DNA of 30,938 bases from Nemertoderma westbladi. Lineage: Eukaryota > Xenacoelomorpha > Nemertodermatida > Nemertodermatidae. Location: the NCBI GenBank assembly GCA_032718475.1, contig JAUCBJ010007636.1, forward strand, positions 1 to 30,938, in the 5' to 3' direction. The notes below the pieces were generated by a model. That model was not told the origin of the DNA. It ran no database searches and saw only the letters and a program-made list of their open reading frames with translations. Positions 17,263-27,012 of the stretch are shown here, piece by piece. The position numbers and the translations under genes are program-made. Numbering within the stretch: the first letter of the stretch is position 1; each line of letters starts with the position of its first letter.

Positions 17263-20200
17263 TTAAGAATGCTGTGCCGGCTTGTCAACAAAATTGCACC
17301 GCCACAACTCCCTATCACCCATGACATTTGCTAGATCATCCGCATCTTTAAGGCCAGTGTCCTTTAAGATGCGTCTCAAGGAAGTCATGGGCTGTCCACC
17401 ATGCTTATTCACTCCATGAGGCTGCCAAAGTACAAGATTATGCACTGGCTGGTCCTCACGGCGAAAGCAATGTCCTGCAAAGCGGATGCGATTTTGTTCT
17501 AGTGTCAAGCTTGGGGGAACCAATGAGACACCTCCAATGTTATATAGTGTCTGGTTGGAGATGTGTGCATTGTACTTGACACAATGAACCCGGCGTAGCA
17601 TTCTTGTGAATGTGCCATCCAGAGATTTGGTGTCCTCAGCAGTTAGAGCCCAGCATGGACTCCCGTAGAGGAGTACTGGAACTACTGCTGCTCTAAATAA
17701 TCGGACCTTAAGTTTTCGATTAATTCTCGGTGACTTCCAAATCCTGGAAAGCCTATTCAAGGCTGCCCATGCCTTTCCCTTACGTATTCGAAGGTCCTCA
17801 CCTGACTTCCGGATCCATGATCCCAGGTAACAGAAGTCGTCCACATGCTCAAGCATACCATCCTTTGAGCTTATGCTCATCCGATCAGAGACTTGCTGAG
17901 GACTTTCAAAGTTAACTGTCAGAATTTTGGTCTTCCTGGAGTTAATAAAAAGACCAACACTAGAAGCAGCATGTTCTAATGAGCTGAGGAGCCGTTGGGC
18001 TCCCTCTAATGATTCTGAGAGTACTCCTAAGTCATCAGCAAAGTCTAGATCAGTTAGGTACTTGGCAGGATTTCCTCGACTTCTGGAGCCAGTAGGTGGA
18101 GTTATCATCACCCCATCATCATTATAATGATCTAAGGACATGCGTAGAACATAGTCAACCACAATAATGAACAAGAATGGTGCAAGTGTGTCTCCTTGGA
18201 GGACGCCCCATAACACTTCAAATGGTTCTGTGTCACCGTCAACAGTAGACACAAATGTTGTCGAACCATCGTATACTGATCTGATTGCTGCAATAATTTC
18301 ATCAGGAATCCCATATAATGAAAGTATGCTGAACATACGTGAGCGAGAGACTGAATCAAAGGCCTTGAAGAAGTCAACAAAGATAACAGCCAGATGCCTG
18401 TCTTTCTTTTTTGATAACTCTTCAATTATCCTTCTAAGTGCCAAAATGGGCTCCATGGTCCCACGACCTTTACGGAACCCATTCTGATTTCCACGGAGCA
18501 GTCTCTCAATGGGATCCCTGATGCGATTTAATAGAATCCTATTGTATAGCTTTGCAGCAATCGAGATCAATGAGATTCCCCGAAAAGAACCATAGAGTGT
18601 TAGGTTGCCCTTCTTGGGAACTGGCACCAACTTATTTGTTTTCATTTCTTGTGGGACTCTTGTTGTTCGGTACATGTCTACTATGATGGGATAGATGAGC
18701 TTTAAACACTCAGGTATTTTAAAGACCTCAGGGGGAACACCATCTACTCCACTGGCACGATTGGTCTTAATGCTCTTTGCAGCAGCCTTCACTTCTGCAA
18801 AGGAGATATCGCCAATGGGAATATCTGGGAGTACAGACTCAGACACTTTTACTTCTATAAAGTTATCAGGCAATACCCTGTCATTATTGAGGAGCTTTTC
18901 AAAGTGGGCTTTCCAACCATTGAGGCGATCGGCTGGTGATTCAGCCTTAACCTTGGTAGTTGGTTGGCTTTTCCGCCCAGCAAGCAGATTGATCGATTTC
19001 CATGCCTGGGATGATTGCCTGCTGTCGTCAGCATCATTGATGGCATCAACCTGTTGGTTTATTAGCTCCTGTAGATTAGCAGAGTACTGCCTGTTCAGGG
19101 ACCTAGATGCAGCCTTAACTGCATTCTTGGCCGCTGTAGTCTGTTTGAGTTGGGACTCTTTCTGCGCCTTATGAAGGTCATTTCGGCACTTCTGAATTTT
19201 GTTGTCAGTCCAGGGGGCCCTTTTCCTGTTTCGAGGGTATACAGGAACTGTTTCTGCAGCTGCTAACTTAACTGCTTCTGTAAAGGCAGTATAGCCCTCA
19301 CAGTGATCTGCCGCCTCAGAGGCAAGAGCCTCATACCTGTTGCTCAGCTGTAGTGTGAAGCTGGATCTCACACTTGGCTGTTGCATCAGAGAGGACCAGT
19401 CATGCCGCGGCAAGGCAGATTTCGTTGTTCTGCTAGCACGCAGACTAAGTCTTACCTTGGCCACAATAAGGCGGTGATCACTGGAGAAGGGTCGAAGTGT
19501 AAATGCATTACAGTCTTGTATAGAGCTCCTGTATTTCCTACGAAACAGAATATGGTCTATCTGGGACTTGTGACCACTGGGTCCACTATGAGTCCATAGC
19601 TTTCCAGTTCGCTTCTTGAACTGGGTTCCAGCCGAAAACAATCCATTTCCAGAGATAAAATCCTGAAGATGGACAGAATTTCGGTTAACACTATTGCTAT
19701 AGACCCAGGGCGATGTAGGTGATTGATGCAGACTTGCATTAAAGTCTCCCAGGAATGTTAAGAATGCATGCTGATCCACTCCATCAGTAGCTGCTTGTAG
19801 ATTGTGGTAGAAATTTTCCACCTCCTCTACAGGGACAACACTAGTTGGAGAGTAGTACACAATCAGAACCACCTTAGGAAACTTCTTAGCCAGTCTTCCA
19901 GAACATGAGAAGTGGCAACGGATGATGCGGTTAGAGATTTGGTCTATTTTGTCCAATGCTGCATGTGCAGTTGGATTCATCAATAGACCAATTCCACCAT
20001 TGCCACTATCATCTGCTGACGCGAGGGCGAGTCGCCAACCGCCCCCCATGTCCTTAATCAGAACCTCATCAGTCTGTCCAGTCTGCATTCGGTGCTCTTG
20101 AACACCCACTGCACTAAGAGAAAGTTTATCTGCCAAGGCAGTCAGCTCACCTTGTCGCATTGGGGACCCGAGTGTTAGGGTGTTTACTGAGGCTAGTCTT

Positions 20201-20559
20201 GTGACTTGCCTCAGATTCACCAATGGCTTTGTTGGTCGGGGTGGAACATGAGAGTAGCCTCCAACTCCAGAATCCCTCTCCCCATCACAATCTGGCCTTC
20301 CTGGTGACCCAGGGTTTGGGCCAGAAAGGTCATCAGGAAAGGGACTCAAAGAATTGTTGGCTGCTCTCTCTCCAGTAGGGGGTGAGACAGGCAGCCGGTC
20401 AGGAGTTAACTGACGCCTGTGAGGCCGATTGTGTCCGGTAATTCCACTGGCCTCTAGTGGCCGGACCTCCGCATTGCTAATGTAATCCATAGTGGGGGTT
20501 GGGGGGTGCTTTTTTGCCGAGTCAGCTCTCGGGGCAAATACCACACCCTGGTTTGCCAT
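17263..20559 (-). CDS. LINE ORF: AP endonuclease and reverse transcriptase
   Basis: The chosen start is the ATG at 20559 (MANQGVVFAP, G at -3 and +4), giving 1098 residues; the frame is open slightly further upstream without ATG. A Pro-rich N-terminus of about 110 residues precedes an AP-type endonuclease with VGVQEHR (E155), LGDFNA (D272), QIDHIL (D335) and SSDHRL (D361, H362). The reverse transcriptase follows, with 'FRGISLISIAAKLYNRILL', an AVIFVDFFKAFDS block (D729), GVLQGDTLAPF and the catalytic FADD at 840-843. A C-terminal region with AGHCFRREDQ and GGQPMTSLRR motifs has no assigned function. No stop, frameshift or lost catalytic residue is seen. The enzyme should nick target DNA and copy element RNA onto it. 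No separate ORF1 is visible. Confidence 0.95.
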   Translation of the reverse strand: MANQGVVFAPRADSAKKHPPTPTMDYISNAEVRPLEASGITGHNRPHRRQLTPDRLPVSPPTGERAANNSLSPFPDDLSGPNPGSPGRPDCDGERDSGVGGYSHVPPRPTKPLVNLRQVTRLASVNTLTLGSPMRQGELTALADKLSLSAVGVQEHRMQTGQTDEVLIKDMGGGWRLALASADDSGNGGIGLLMNPTAHAALDKIDQISNRIIRCHFSCSGRLAKKFPKVVLIVYYSPTSVVPVEEVENFYHNLQAATDGVDQHAFLTFLGDFNASLHQSPTSPWVYSNSVNRNSVHLQDFISGNGLFSAGTQFKKRTGKLWTHSGPSGHKSQIDHILFRRKYRSSIQDCNAFTLRPFSSDHRLIVAKVRLSLRASRTTKSALPRHDWSSLMQQPSVRSSFTLQLSNRYEALASEAADHCEGYTAFTEAVKLAAAETVPVYPRNRKRAPWTDNKIQKCRNDLHKAQKESQLKQTTAAKNAVKAASRSLNRQYSANLQELINQQVDAINDADDSRQSSQAWKSINLLAGRKSQPTTKVKAESPADRLNGWKAHFEKLLNNDRVLPDNFIEVKVSESVLPDIPIGDISFAEVKAAAKSIKTNRASGVDGVPPEVFKIPECLKLIYPIIVDMYRTTRVPQEMKTNKLVPVPKKGNLTLYGSFRGISLISIAAKLYNRILLNRIRDPIERLLRGNQNGFRKGRGTMEPILALRRIIEELSKKKDRHLAVIFVDFFKAFDSVSRSRMFSILSLYGIPDEIIAAIRSVYDGSTTFVSTVDGDTEPFEVLWGVLQGDTLAPFLFIIVVDYVLRMSLDHYNDDGVMITPPTGSRSRGNPAKYLTDLDFADDLGVLSESLEGAQRLLSSLEHAASSVGLFINSRKTKILTVNFESPQQVSDRMSISSKDGMLEHVDDFCYLGSWIRKSGEDLRIRKGKAWAALNRLSRIWKSPRINRKLKVRLFRAAVVPVLLYGSPCWALTAEDTKSLDGTFTRMLRRVHCVKYNAHISNQTLYNIGGVSLVPPSLTLEQNRIRFAGHCFRREDQPVHNLVLWQPHGVNKHGGQPMTSLRRILKDTGLKDADDLANVMGDRELWRCNFVDKPAQHS

Positions 20560-20984
20560 TCCACAGGGTGGGTGTCGCAATGGAGTCAGATATGAGGCCC
20601 ATCACCCATATCTACTCTGGCGCACATGACCCACCATTGGCTGTTGCAGCTCATCTGCTGGGTCATGCCCTGTACCCTTGCTGCCAGGTGCAGGTCGCAG
20701 TGAAGTGCTCTCAGAGTGGACATGAGAACACTCTACTCCTGACCAGCCATTGGTAGATCACCATCTGCCTGGTCAGGCCATATACCCCTGCAGCCAAGTA
20801 TATGGGTCCTAAATCCAGGACCAAGGGCGTCCTTATCCCAGAACGAAGGGGGTCCTAGTTACAGGACCAGATTTGCCCTAGTAAGAGGGTCTATGCAGCT
20901 ACAGGTGGCACCTCCTTTATGCTGCATGGAGGTGGCAAGTTTTCTTGATCAATGACCTAGAATACTTGACCTGACCAGATATAG
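20560..20984 (-). promoter_or_regulatory. LINE 5' leader, probable internal promoter
   Basis: This GC-richer region, unlike the flanking array, holds several short internal repeats, such as a GGTCCTG/AGGACC motif and two related TGACCAGGCAGATGG / TGACCCAGCAGATGA segments. No TATA box is seen. Confidence 0.5.
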
Positions 20985-23095
20985 TCTGGTGATATAGTCT
21001 GTTGGATATAGTCTGGTAGATATAGTCGGGTGGATATAGTCTGGTGTATATAGCCTGGTGGATATAGTCTGGTGGATATAGTCTGGTAGATATAGTCAGG
21101 TGGATATAGTCTGGTAGATATAGTCGGGTGGATATAGTCTGGAGGATATAGTCTGGTGGATATAGTATGGTGGATATAGTCTGATGGATATAGTCTGATG
21201 GATATAGTCTAGTGGATATAGTCTGTTAGGTATATTCTGGTGGATATAGTGTGGCGGGTATAGTCTGATGGATATAGTCTCGTGGATTTAGTCTGGTGGA
21301 TATAGTCTGGTGATATAGTCTGTTGGATATAGTCTGGTGATATAGTCTGGTGGATATAGTCTGGTAGATATGGTCGGGTGGATATAGTCTGATGGATATA
21401 GTCTGGTAGGTATAGTCTGGTGGATATAGTCTGGTGGATATAGTCTGGAGGATATAGTCTGGTGGATATAGTCTCCTGGATTTAGTCTGGTGGATATAGT
21501 CTGGTGGATATAGACTGGTGAATATCGTCTGGTGGATATAGTCTGGTGGATATAGTCCCGTGGATTTAGTCTGGTGGATTTAGTCTGGTGGATATAGTCT
21601 GGTGGATATACTCTGCTGGATATAGTCTGGTGGATATAGTCTGGTGGATATAGTCTGATGGATATAGTCTGGTTGATATAGTCTGGTGGATATAGTCTGG
21701 TGGATATAGTCTGGTGGATAAGGTCTGGTGGATATAGTCTCGTGGATTTAGTCTGGTGTATATAGTCTGGTGGATATAGTCTGGTAGGTATCGTCTGGTG
21801 GATATAGTCTGGTGGATATAGTCTGATGGATATAGTCTGGTGGAAATAGTCTGGTGGATATAATCTGGTGGATATAGTCTGGTGGATATAGTGTGGTGGA
21901 TATAGTCTCGTGGATTTAGTCTGGTGGATATATTCTGGTGGATATAGTCTGATGGATATAGTCTGGTGGATATAGTCTGGTGGATATAGTCTGGTGGATT
22001 TTGTGTGGTGGATAATGTCTCGTGGATATAGTCTGGTGGATATAGTCGGGTGGATATAGTCTGGTGGATATAGTCTCGTGGATTTAGTCTGGTGTATATA
22101 ATCTGATGGATATAGTCTGGTAGGTATAGTCTGGTGGATATAGTCTGGTGGATTTAGTCTGATGGATATAGTCTGGTGAAAATAGTCTGGTGGATATAGC
22201 TGGTGGATATAGTCTGGTGGATATAGTCTGGTAGGTATATTCTGATGGATGTAGTCTCGTGGATTTAGTCTGATGGATATAGTCTGGTGGATATAGTCTG
22301 GTGGATTTAGTGTGGTGGATAAAGTCTCGTGGATATAGTCTGGTGGATATAGTCTGATGGATATAGTCTCGTGGATTTAGTCTGGTGTATATAATCTGAT
22401 GGATATAGTCTGGTGTATATAGTCTGATGGAGTCTGGTAGGTATAGTCTGGTGGATATAGTCTGATGGATATAGTCTGATGGATATAGTCTGGTGAAAAT
22501 AGTCTGGTGGATATAGCTGGTGGATATAGTCTGGTGGATATAGCTGGTGGATATAGTCTGGTGGATATAGTCTGGTGGATATAGTCTGGTGGATATAGTC
22601 TGGTGGATATAGTCTGATGGAAATAGTGTGATGGATATAGTCTGATGGATATAGTCTGGTGAAAATAGTCTGGTGGATATAGCTGGTGGATATAGTCTGG
22701 TGGATATAGCTGGTGGATATAGTCTGGTGGATATAGATGGTGGATATAGTCTGGTGGATATAGTCTGGTGGATATAGTCTGATGGATATAGTCTCGTTGG
22801 ATTTAGTCTGGTGGTATATAATCTGATGGATATAGTCTGGTGTATATAGTCTGATGGAGTCTGGTAGGTATAGTCTGGCGGATATAGTCTGATGGATATA
22901 GTCTGATGGATATAGTCTGGTGAAAATAGTCTGGTGGATATAGCTGGTGCATATAGTCTGGTGGATATAGCTGGTGGATATAGTCTGGTGGATATAGTCT
23001 GGTGGATATAGTCTGGTGGATATAGTCTGGTGGATATAGTCTGATGGATATAGTCTGGTGGATATAGTCTAGTGGATATAGTCTGGTGGATAGAG
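20985..23095. repeat. 14-bp minisatellite, right part (about 150 copies)
   Basis: The monomer and phase are the same as at 16378-17220, but variation is greater, including 13-bp units (GGTGATATAG) and units shortened to GGATATAGCTGGT. Longer blocks repeat: the run around 22400-22560 resembles 22830-23000. Confidence 0.97.
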
Positions 23096-23400
23096 TCGGT
23101 CTGTCTCGAGCGAAGTACATGTGGATTACATCGAAGATTATCAACCGTCGAAAACGAGGCGAAGCATATTTGGCAATAACAATGCATGAAAAATAACGTA
23201 ATTAATGATAACAATCGAAATAAAAACGAAACGAAATTTTTGACTAAAAAGAGTGTCGCTAAAAACATTGGAAGGTACTTAAAGAGCAACACGACCGTAC
23301 ACAGTCTAACACAGAAACTCTTTTACCAAATTAACCAATGAACTAACATACATACTTTTCCCTACTCACCGTGTTCACAAGCGAACAGAGCAGTAATTAA
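23096..23400. other. Unique spacer ending in TTAA target site
   Basis: No gene is recognised. The minus strand is open into the minisatellite frame with a hydrophobic leader, which I judge fortuitous. TTAA at 23397-23400 is the left target site of the next element. Confidence 0.5.
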
Positions 23401-23666
23401 CCCTTTGCTGCTCGAATTATTTTTACAGGTTTAAATTTTTTTTTTTAGGTTAGATAAACTGAAAACAGTCTAAAAGAACACATTAATGCCAACAAATTTA
23501 TTTTTTTTATTATTTGAATATTTTTAATAAATGTTGTTCAGGAACAACAATGAGCATTAATGGTAGCAATAATAATTGGTAAAATAGTATCAAATCCATC
23601 TTCCCCACTATCATTACTATTTGGTATGACAATTTAAAACACCTTCTCTTTGTTCTGGTACCGAAC

Positions 23667-24034
23667 TACTACTTCTAGGATCGGTATGCTGCATTGGAGC
23701 TGCATTTTTTTGAAAGCTTTGTCGGATTGTTGACAAAATTTCGCCGCCGCAACTCCCTATAACCCATTTCATTTGCTAGATCATCCTCATCTTCAAAGCC
23801 AATGTCCTTCAAGATGCGTCTCAAGAAAGTCATGGGCTGTCCACCATGCTTATTCACCCAATGAGGCCTTCAAAACACAAGATTATGCACTGGCTGGTCC
23901 TCACGGCGAAAGCAATGTCCTTCAAAGCGGAGGCGGCTTTGTTATAGTGTCAAGCTTGGGGGACCAATGAGAGACACCTCCAATGTTATATAGTGTCTGG
24001 TTGGAGATGTGTGCATTGTACTTGACATAGTGAA
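23667..24034 (-). pseudogene. Truncated LINE copy B
   Basis: It matches the C-terminus and tail of the intact LINE, including 'HGGQPMTFLRRILKDIG' and a diverged terminal segment (GCTGCATTGGAGC). The normal stop is lost by mutation and the frame is broken near 23860 and 23960. It ends at GACATAGTGAA, where copy C's tail begins with no gap. Confidence 0.88.
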
Positions 24035-24420
24035 TTACTACTACTACGATCGGCATGCTGCATTGCAGCTGCATTATATATGTATTACATATATATATTA
24101 AGAATGCTGTGCCGGCTTGTCGATAAAATTGCGCCGCAACAACACCCTGTCACCCATGACATTTGCTAGATCATCTGCATCTTCAAGGCCAGTGTCCTTT
24201 AAGATGCGTCTCAAGAAAGTCATGGGCTGTCCACCATGCTTATTCGCCCCATGAGAGCGCCAAAGCACAAGATTATGCACTGGCTGGTCATTATGTCGAA
24301 AGCAATGTCCTGCAAAACGGAGGCGGCTTTGTTCTAGTGTCAAGCTTGGGGGACCAATGAGAGACACCTCCAATGTTAGTGTCTGGTTGGAGATGTGTGC
24401 ATTGTACTTGACATAGTGAA
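24035..24420 (-). pseudogene. Truncated LINE copy C
   Basis: It encodes a continuous C-terminal piece ('RLRFAGHCFRHNDQPVHNL' to KPAQHS) with the terminal tail at its low-coordinate end. An AT-rich insertion (TATATATGTATTACATATAT) sits inside the 3' UTR and is shared only with copy D. Its truncation point, GACATAGTGAA, equals that of copy B. Its frame reads through into the (TAG)n tail of copy D. Confidence 0.9.
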
Positions 24421-24835
24421 TTACTACTACTACGATCTGCATGCTGCATTGCAGCTGCATTATATATGTATTACATATATATTAAGAATGCTGTGCCGGC
24501 TTGTCGATAAAATTGCGCCGCAACAACACCCTGTCACCCATGAAATTTACTAGATCATCTGCATCTTCAAGGCCAGTGTCCTTTAAGATGCGTCTCAAGA
24601 AAGTCATGGGCTGTCCACCATGCTTATTCACTCCATGAGGCTGCCAAAGTACAAGATTATGCACTGGCTGGTCCTCACGGCGAAAGCAATGTCCTGCAAA
24701 GCGGAGGCGGTTTCGTTCAAGTGTCAAGTTAGTGAAGATTAATGGAACACCCCCAATGCTGTATAGAGTTCGGTTGGAGATGTGTTCATTGTACTTGACA
24801 GAATGAACTCTGCGCAGCATTCTGGTGAAAGTGCC
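24421..24835 (-). pseudogene. Truncated LINE copy D
   Basis: It is like copy C, including the AT-rich 3' UTR insertion, but extends about 30 codons further 5' to a MLRRVHSVKYNEHISNRTLY-type block and then enters element sequence at about 24835. It has several replacements, for example IFTNLTLERNRLRF where the intact element has VPPSLTLEQNRIRF. Confidence 0.88.
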
Positions 24836-25394
24836 TGTGAAAGTGTGAAATAAAAACTAATAACAGTGTAATTATAGCTTTCTTAAATGGGCAATGTTGT
24901 TGGGGGACAACAATCTTTAAAACACTACTCACTTGGTTAAAATCTATTAACAATCTATTGGAGGATTCGAAAATCATCTTAGACATATTTTCCTATCTAC
25001 TCAATTTTTTTGGAACGGAAAAATTAAAGGGAATTGTCTTTTTTAACAACATGAATGCACATGTTTTTTCAATTACCGCTTATTGAAGCATAGGCTCGCA
25101 ATATGTAAGCCAATGTTCAAATTTCCCTCTGGAAAGCAAAGGAAACTGATCCTCGGGTACAAGAAACTTGTTGACAACACATATCAACCAATCGGATTTC
25201 ACGTCATATTACCATTCTGAGATTAGGAGAGCCAATAATAGGAATGTTGTTCCGGAACAACACTGAGCAGCAAAGGGTTAAAATCAGCAACAAAATATAG
25301 CACACACTGCGAAAAGGACCGGCTGAATTCATAAAACTGTAAGAAGTCAATTACATTTGTTTAATTTAATTACTGTATTCCACACACTCTAAAA

Positions 25395-25436
25395 TAAATT
25401 ACTTATCGGTATCTTGTAACCATCCTAAGCCGGCAC
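25395..25436 (+). repeat. Target-site duplication, left copy
   Basis: It starts TAAATTACTTATCGG and ends CTAAGCCGGCAC. It is identical to 26914-26955 and flanks the truncated LINE. The first T could also belong to the LINE, so the length is 41 or 42 bp. Confidence 0.93.
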
Positions 25437-26913
25437 TACTTCTAGGATCGGCATGCTGCATTGCAGCTGCATTTTTAAGAATGCTGTGCCGGCTTGTCAA
25501 CAAAATTGCACCGCCACAACTCCCTATCACCCATGACATTTGCTAGATCATCCGCATCTTTAAGGCCAGTGTCCTTTAAGATGCGTCTCAAGAAAGTCAT
25601 GGGCTGTCCACCATGCTTATTCACTCCATGAGGCTGCCAAAGTACAAGATTATGCACTGGCTGGTCCTCACGGCGAAAGCAATGCCCTGCAAAGCGGAGG
25701 CGATTTTGTTCTAGTGTCAAGCTTGGGGGAACCAATGAGACACCTCCAATGTTATATAGTGTCTGGTTGGAGATGTGTGCATTGTACTTGACACAATGAA
25801 CCCGGCGTAGCATTCTTGTGAATGTGCCATCCAGAGATTTGGTGTCCTCAGCAGTTCGATCCCAGCATGGACTCCCGTAGAGGAGTACTGGAACTACTGC
25901 TGCTCTAAATAATCGGACCTTAAGTTTCCGATTAATTCTCGGTGACTTCCAAATCCTGGAAAGCCTATTCAAGGCTGCCCATGCCTCTCCCTTACGTATT
26001 CGAAGGTCCTCACCTGACTTCCGGATCCATGATCCCAGGTAACAGAAGTCGTCCACATGCTCAAGCATACCATCCTTTGAGCTTATGCTCATCCGATCAA
26101 AGACTTGCTGAGGACTTTCAAAGTTAACTGTCAGAATTTTGGTCTTTCTGGAGTTAATAAAAAGACCAACACTAGAAGCAGCATGTTCTAATGAGCTGAG
26201 GAGCCGTTGGGCTCCCTCTAATGATTCTGAGAGTACTCCTAAGTCATCAGCAAAGTCTAGATCAGTTAAGTACTTGGCAGGATTTCCTCGACTTCTGGAG
26301 CCAGTAGGTGGAGTTATCATCACCCCATCATCATTATAATGATCTAAGGACATGCGTAGAACATAGTCAACCACAATAATGAACAAGAATGGTACAAGTG
26401 TGTCTCCTTGGAGGACGCCCCATAACACTTCAAATGGTTCTGTGTCACCGTCAACAGTAGACACAAATGTTGTCGAACCATCGTATACTGATCATATTGC
26501 TGCAATAATTTCATCAGGAATCCCATATAATGAAAGTATGCTGAACATACGTGAGCGAGAGACTGAATCAAAGGCCTTGAAGAAGTCAACAAAGATAACA
26601 GCCAGATGCCTGTCTTTCTTTTTTGATAATTCTTCAACTATCCTTCTAAGTGCCAAAATGGGCTCCATGGTACCACGACCTTTACGGAACCAATTCTGAT
26701 TTCCACGGAGCAGTCTCTCAATGGGATCCCTGATGCGATTTAATAGAATCCTATTGTATAGCTTTGCAGCAATCGAGATCAATGAGATTCCCCGAAAAGA
26801 ACCATAGAGTGTTAGGTTGCCCTTCTTGGGAACTGGCACCAACTTATTTGTTTTCATTTCTTGTGGGACTCTTGTTGTTCGGTACATGTCTACTATGATG
26901 GGATAGATGAGCT
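25437..26913 (-). pseudogene. 5'-truncated LINE, nearly identical to the intact copy
   Basis: It keeps the reverse transcriptase from just before the YRTTRVPQEMK block to the C-terminus, the 3' UTR and a CTAGAAGTAG tail. The differences from the intact LINE are few (for example CWDRTAED for CWALTAED, TLVPF for TLAPF, GEAW for GKAW). A TGA at 26494-26492 replaces the Arg codon after EIIAAI, splitting the frame. The endonuclease domain is absent. Exact 41-42 bp duplications on both sides show that it is an independent target-primed insertion, and the low divergence shows it is recent. Confidence 0.94.
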
Positions 26914-26955
26914 TAAATTACTTATCGGTATCTTGTAACCATCCTAAGCCGGCAC
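26914..26955 (+). repeat. Target-site duplication, right copy
   Basis: It is the same 42 bases as 25395-25436, and runs into the rest of the pre-existing LINE tail. Confidence 0.93.
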
Positions 26956-27002
26956 AGCATTCTTAAAAATGCAGCTGCAATGCATCATGCCGATCCTAGT
27001 AG
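26943..27002 (+). mobile_element. 60-bp LINE tail, the older insertion
   Basis: It contains only the end of the LINE (AAGCCGGCACAGCATTCT, the stop, TGCAGCTGCA and GCCGATCCTAGTAG). TTGTAACCAT at 26933-26942 and 27003-27012 flanks it as a 10-bp target duplication. The truncated LINE at 25437-26913 inserted into it on the opposite strand, separating off a second copy of its left edge at about 25424-25436. Confidence 0.85.
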
Positions 27003-27012
27003 TTGTAACCAT

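Larger units (their letters stand above)
17221..20984 (-). mobile_element. Apparently full-length APE-type LINE
   Basis: On the minus strand it comprises about 400 bases of 5' leader, one ORF, a roughly 43-base 3' UTR and a (TAG)n tail. The tiny 3' UTR and microsatellite tail resemble RTE-type elements, but I cannot assign the clade. It interrupts a 14-bp minisatellite. At least six partial copies of its 3' end occur elsewhere in the window. The 5' boundary is placed where minisatellite sequence resumes (about 20985). Confidence 0.88.
23401..25277. mobile_element. piggyBac-like non-autonomous element
   Basis: Perfect 13-bp terminal inverted repeats, CCCTTTGCTGCTC at 23401-23413 and its complement at 25265-25277, are flanked on both sides by TTAA (23397-23400 and 25278-25281). 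TTAA duplication and a CCC start are hallmarks of piggyBac elements. Palindromes of TGTTGTTCC-GGAACAACA type lie at about 23533, 24892 and 25243. No transposase frame is seen. About 1.17 kb of its interior (23667-24835) is inserted LINE sequence, leaving roughly 700 bp of original element. Confidence 0.85.

Noticed and set aside
18132-18425. Minus-strand ORF of 97 codons within the LINE, with a similar one at 26344-26637
   Set aside because: It is an out-of-frame shadow of the reverse transcriptase, and it is duplicated only because the LINE is.
22084-23292. 402-codon minus-strand ORF with a hydrophobic leader before 14-residue repeats
   Set aside because: The leader resembles a signal peptide, but the ORF begins at a non-ATG codon, the rest is minisatellite, and nothing indicates expression.
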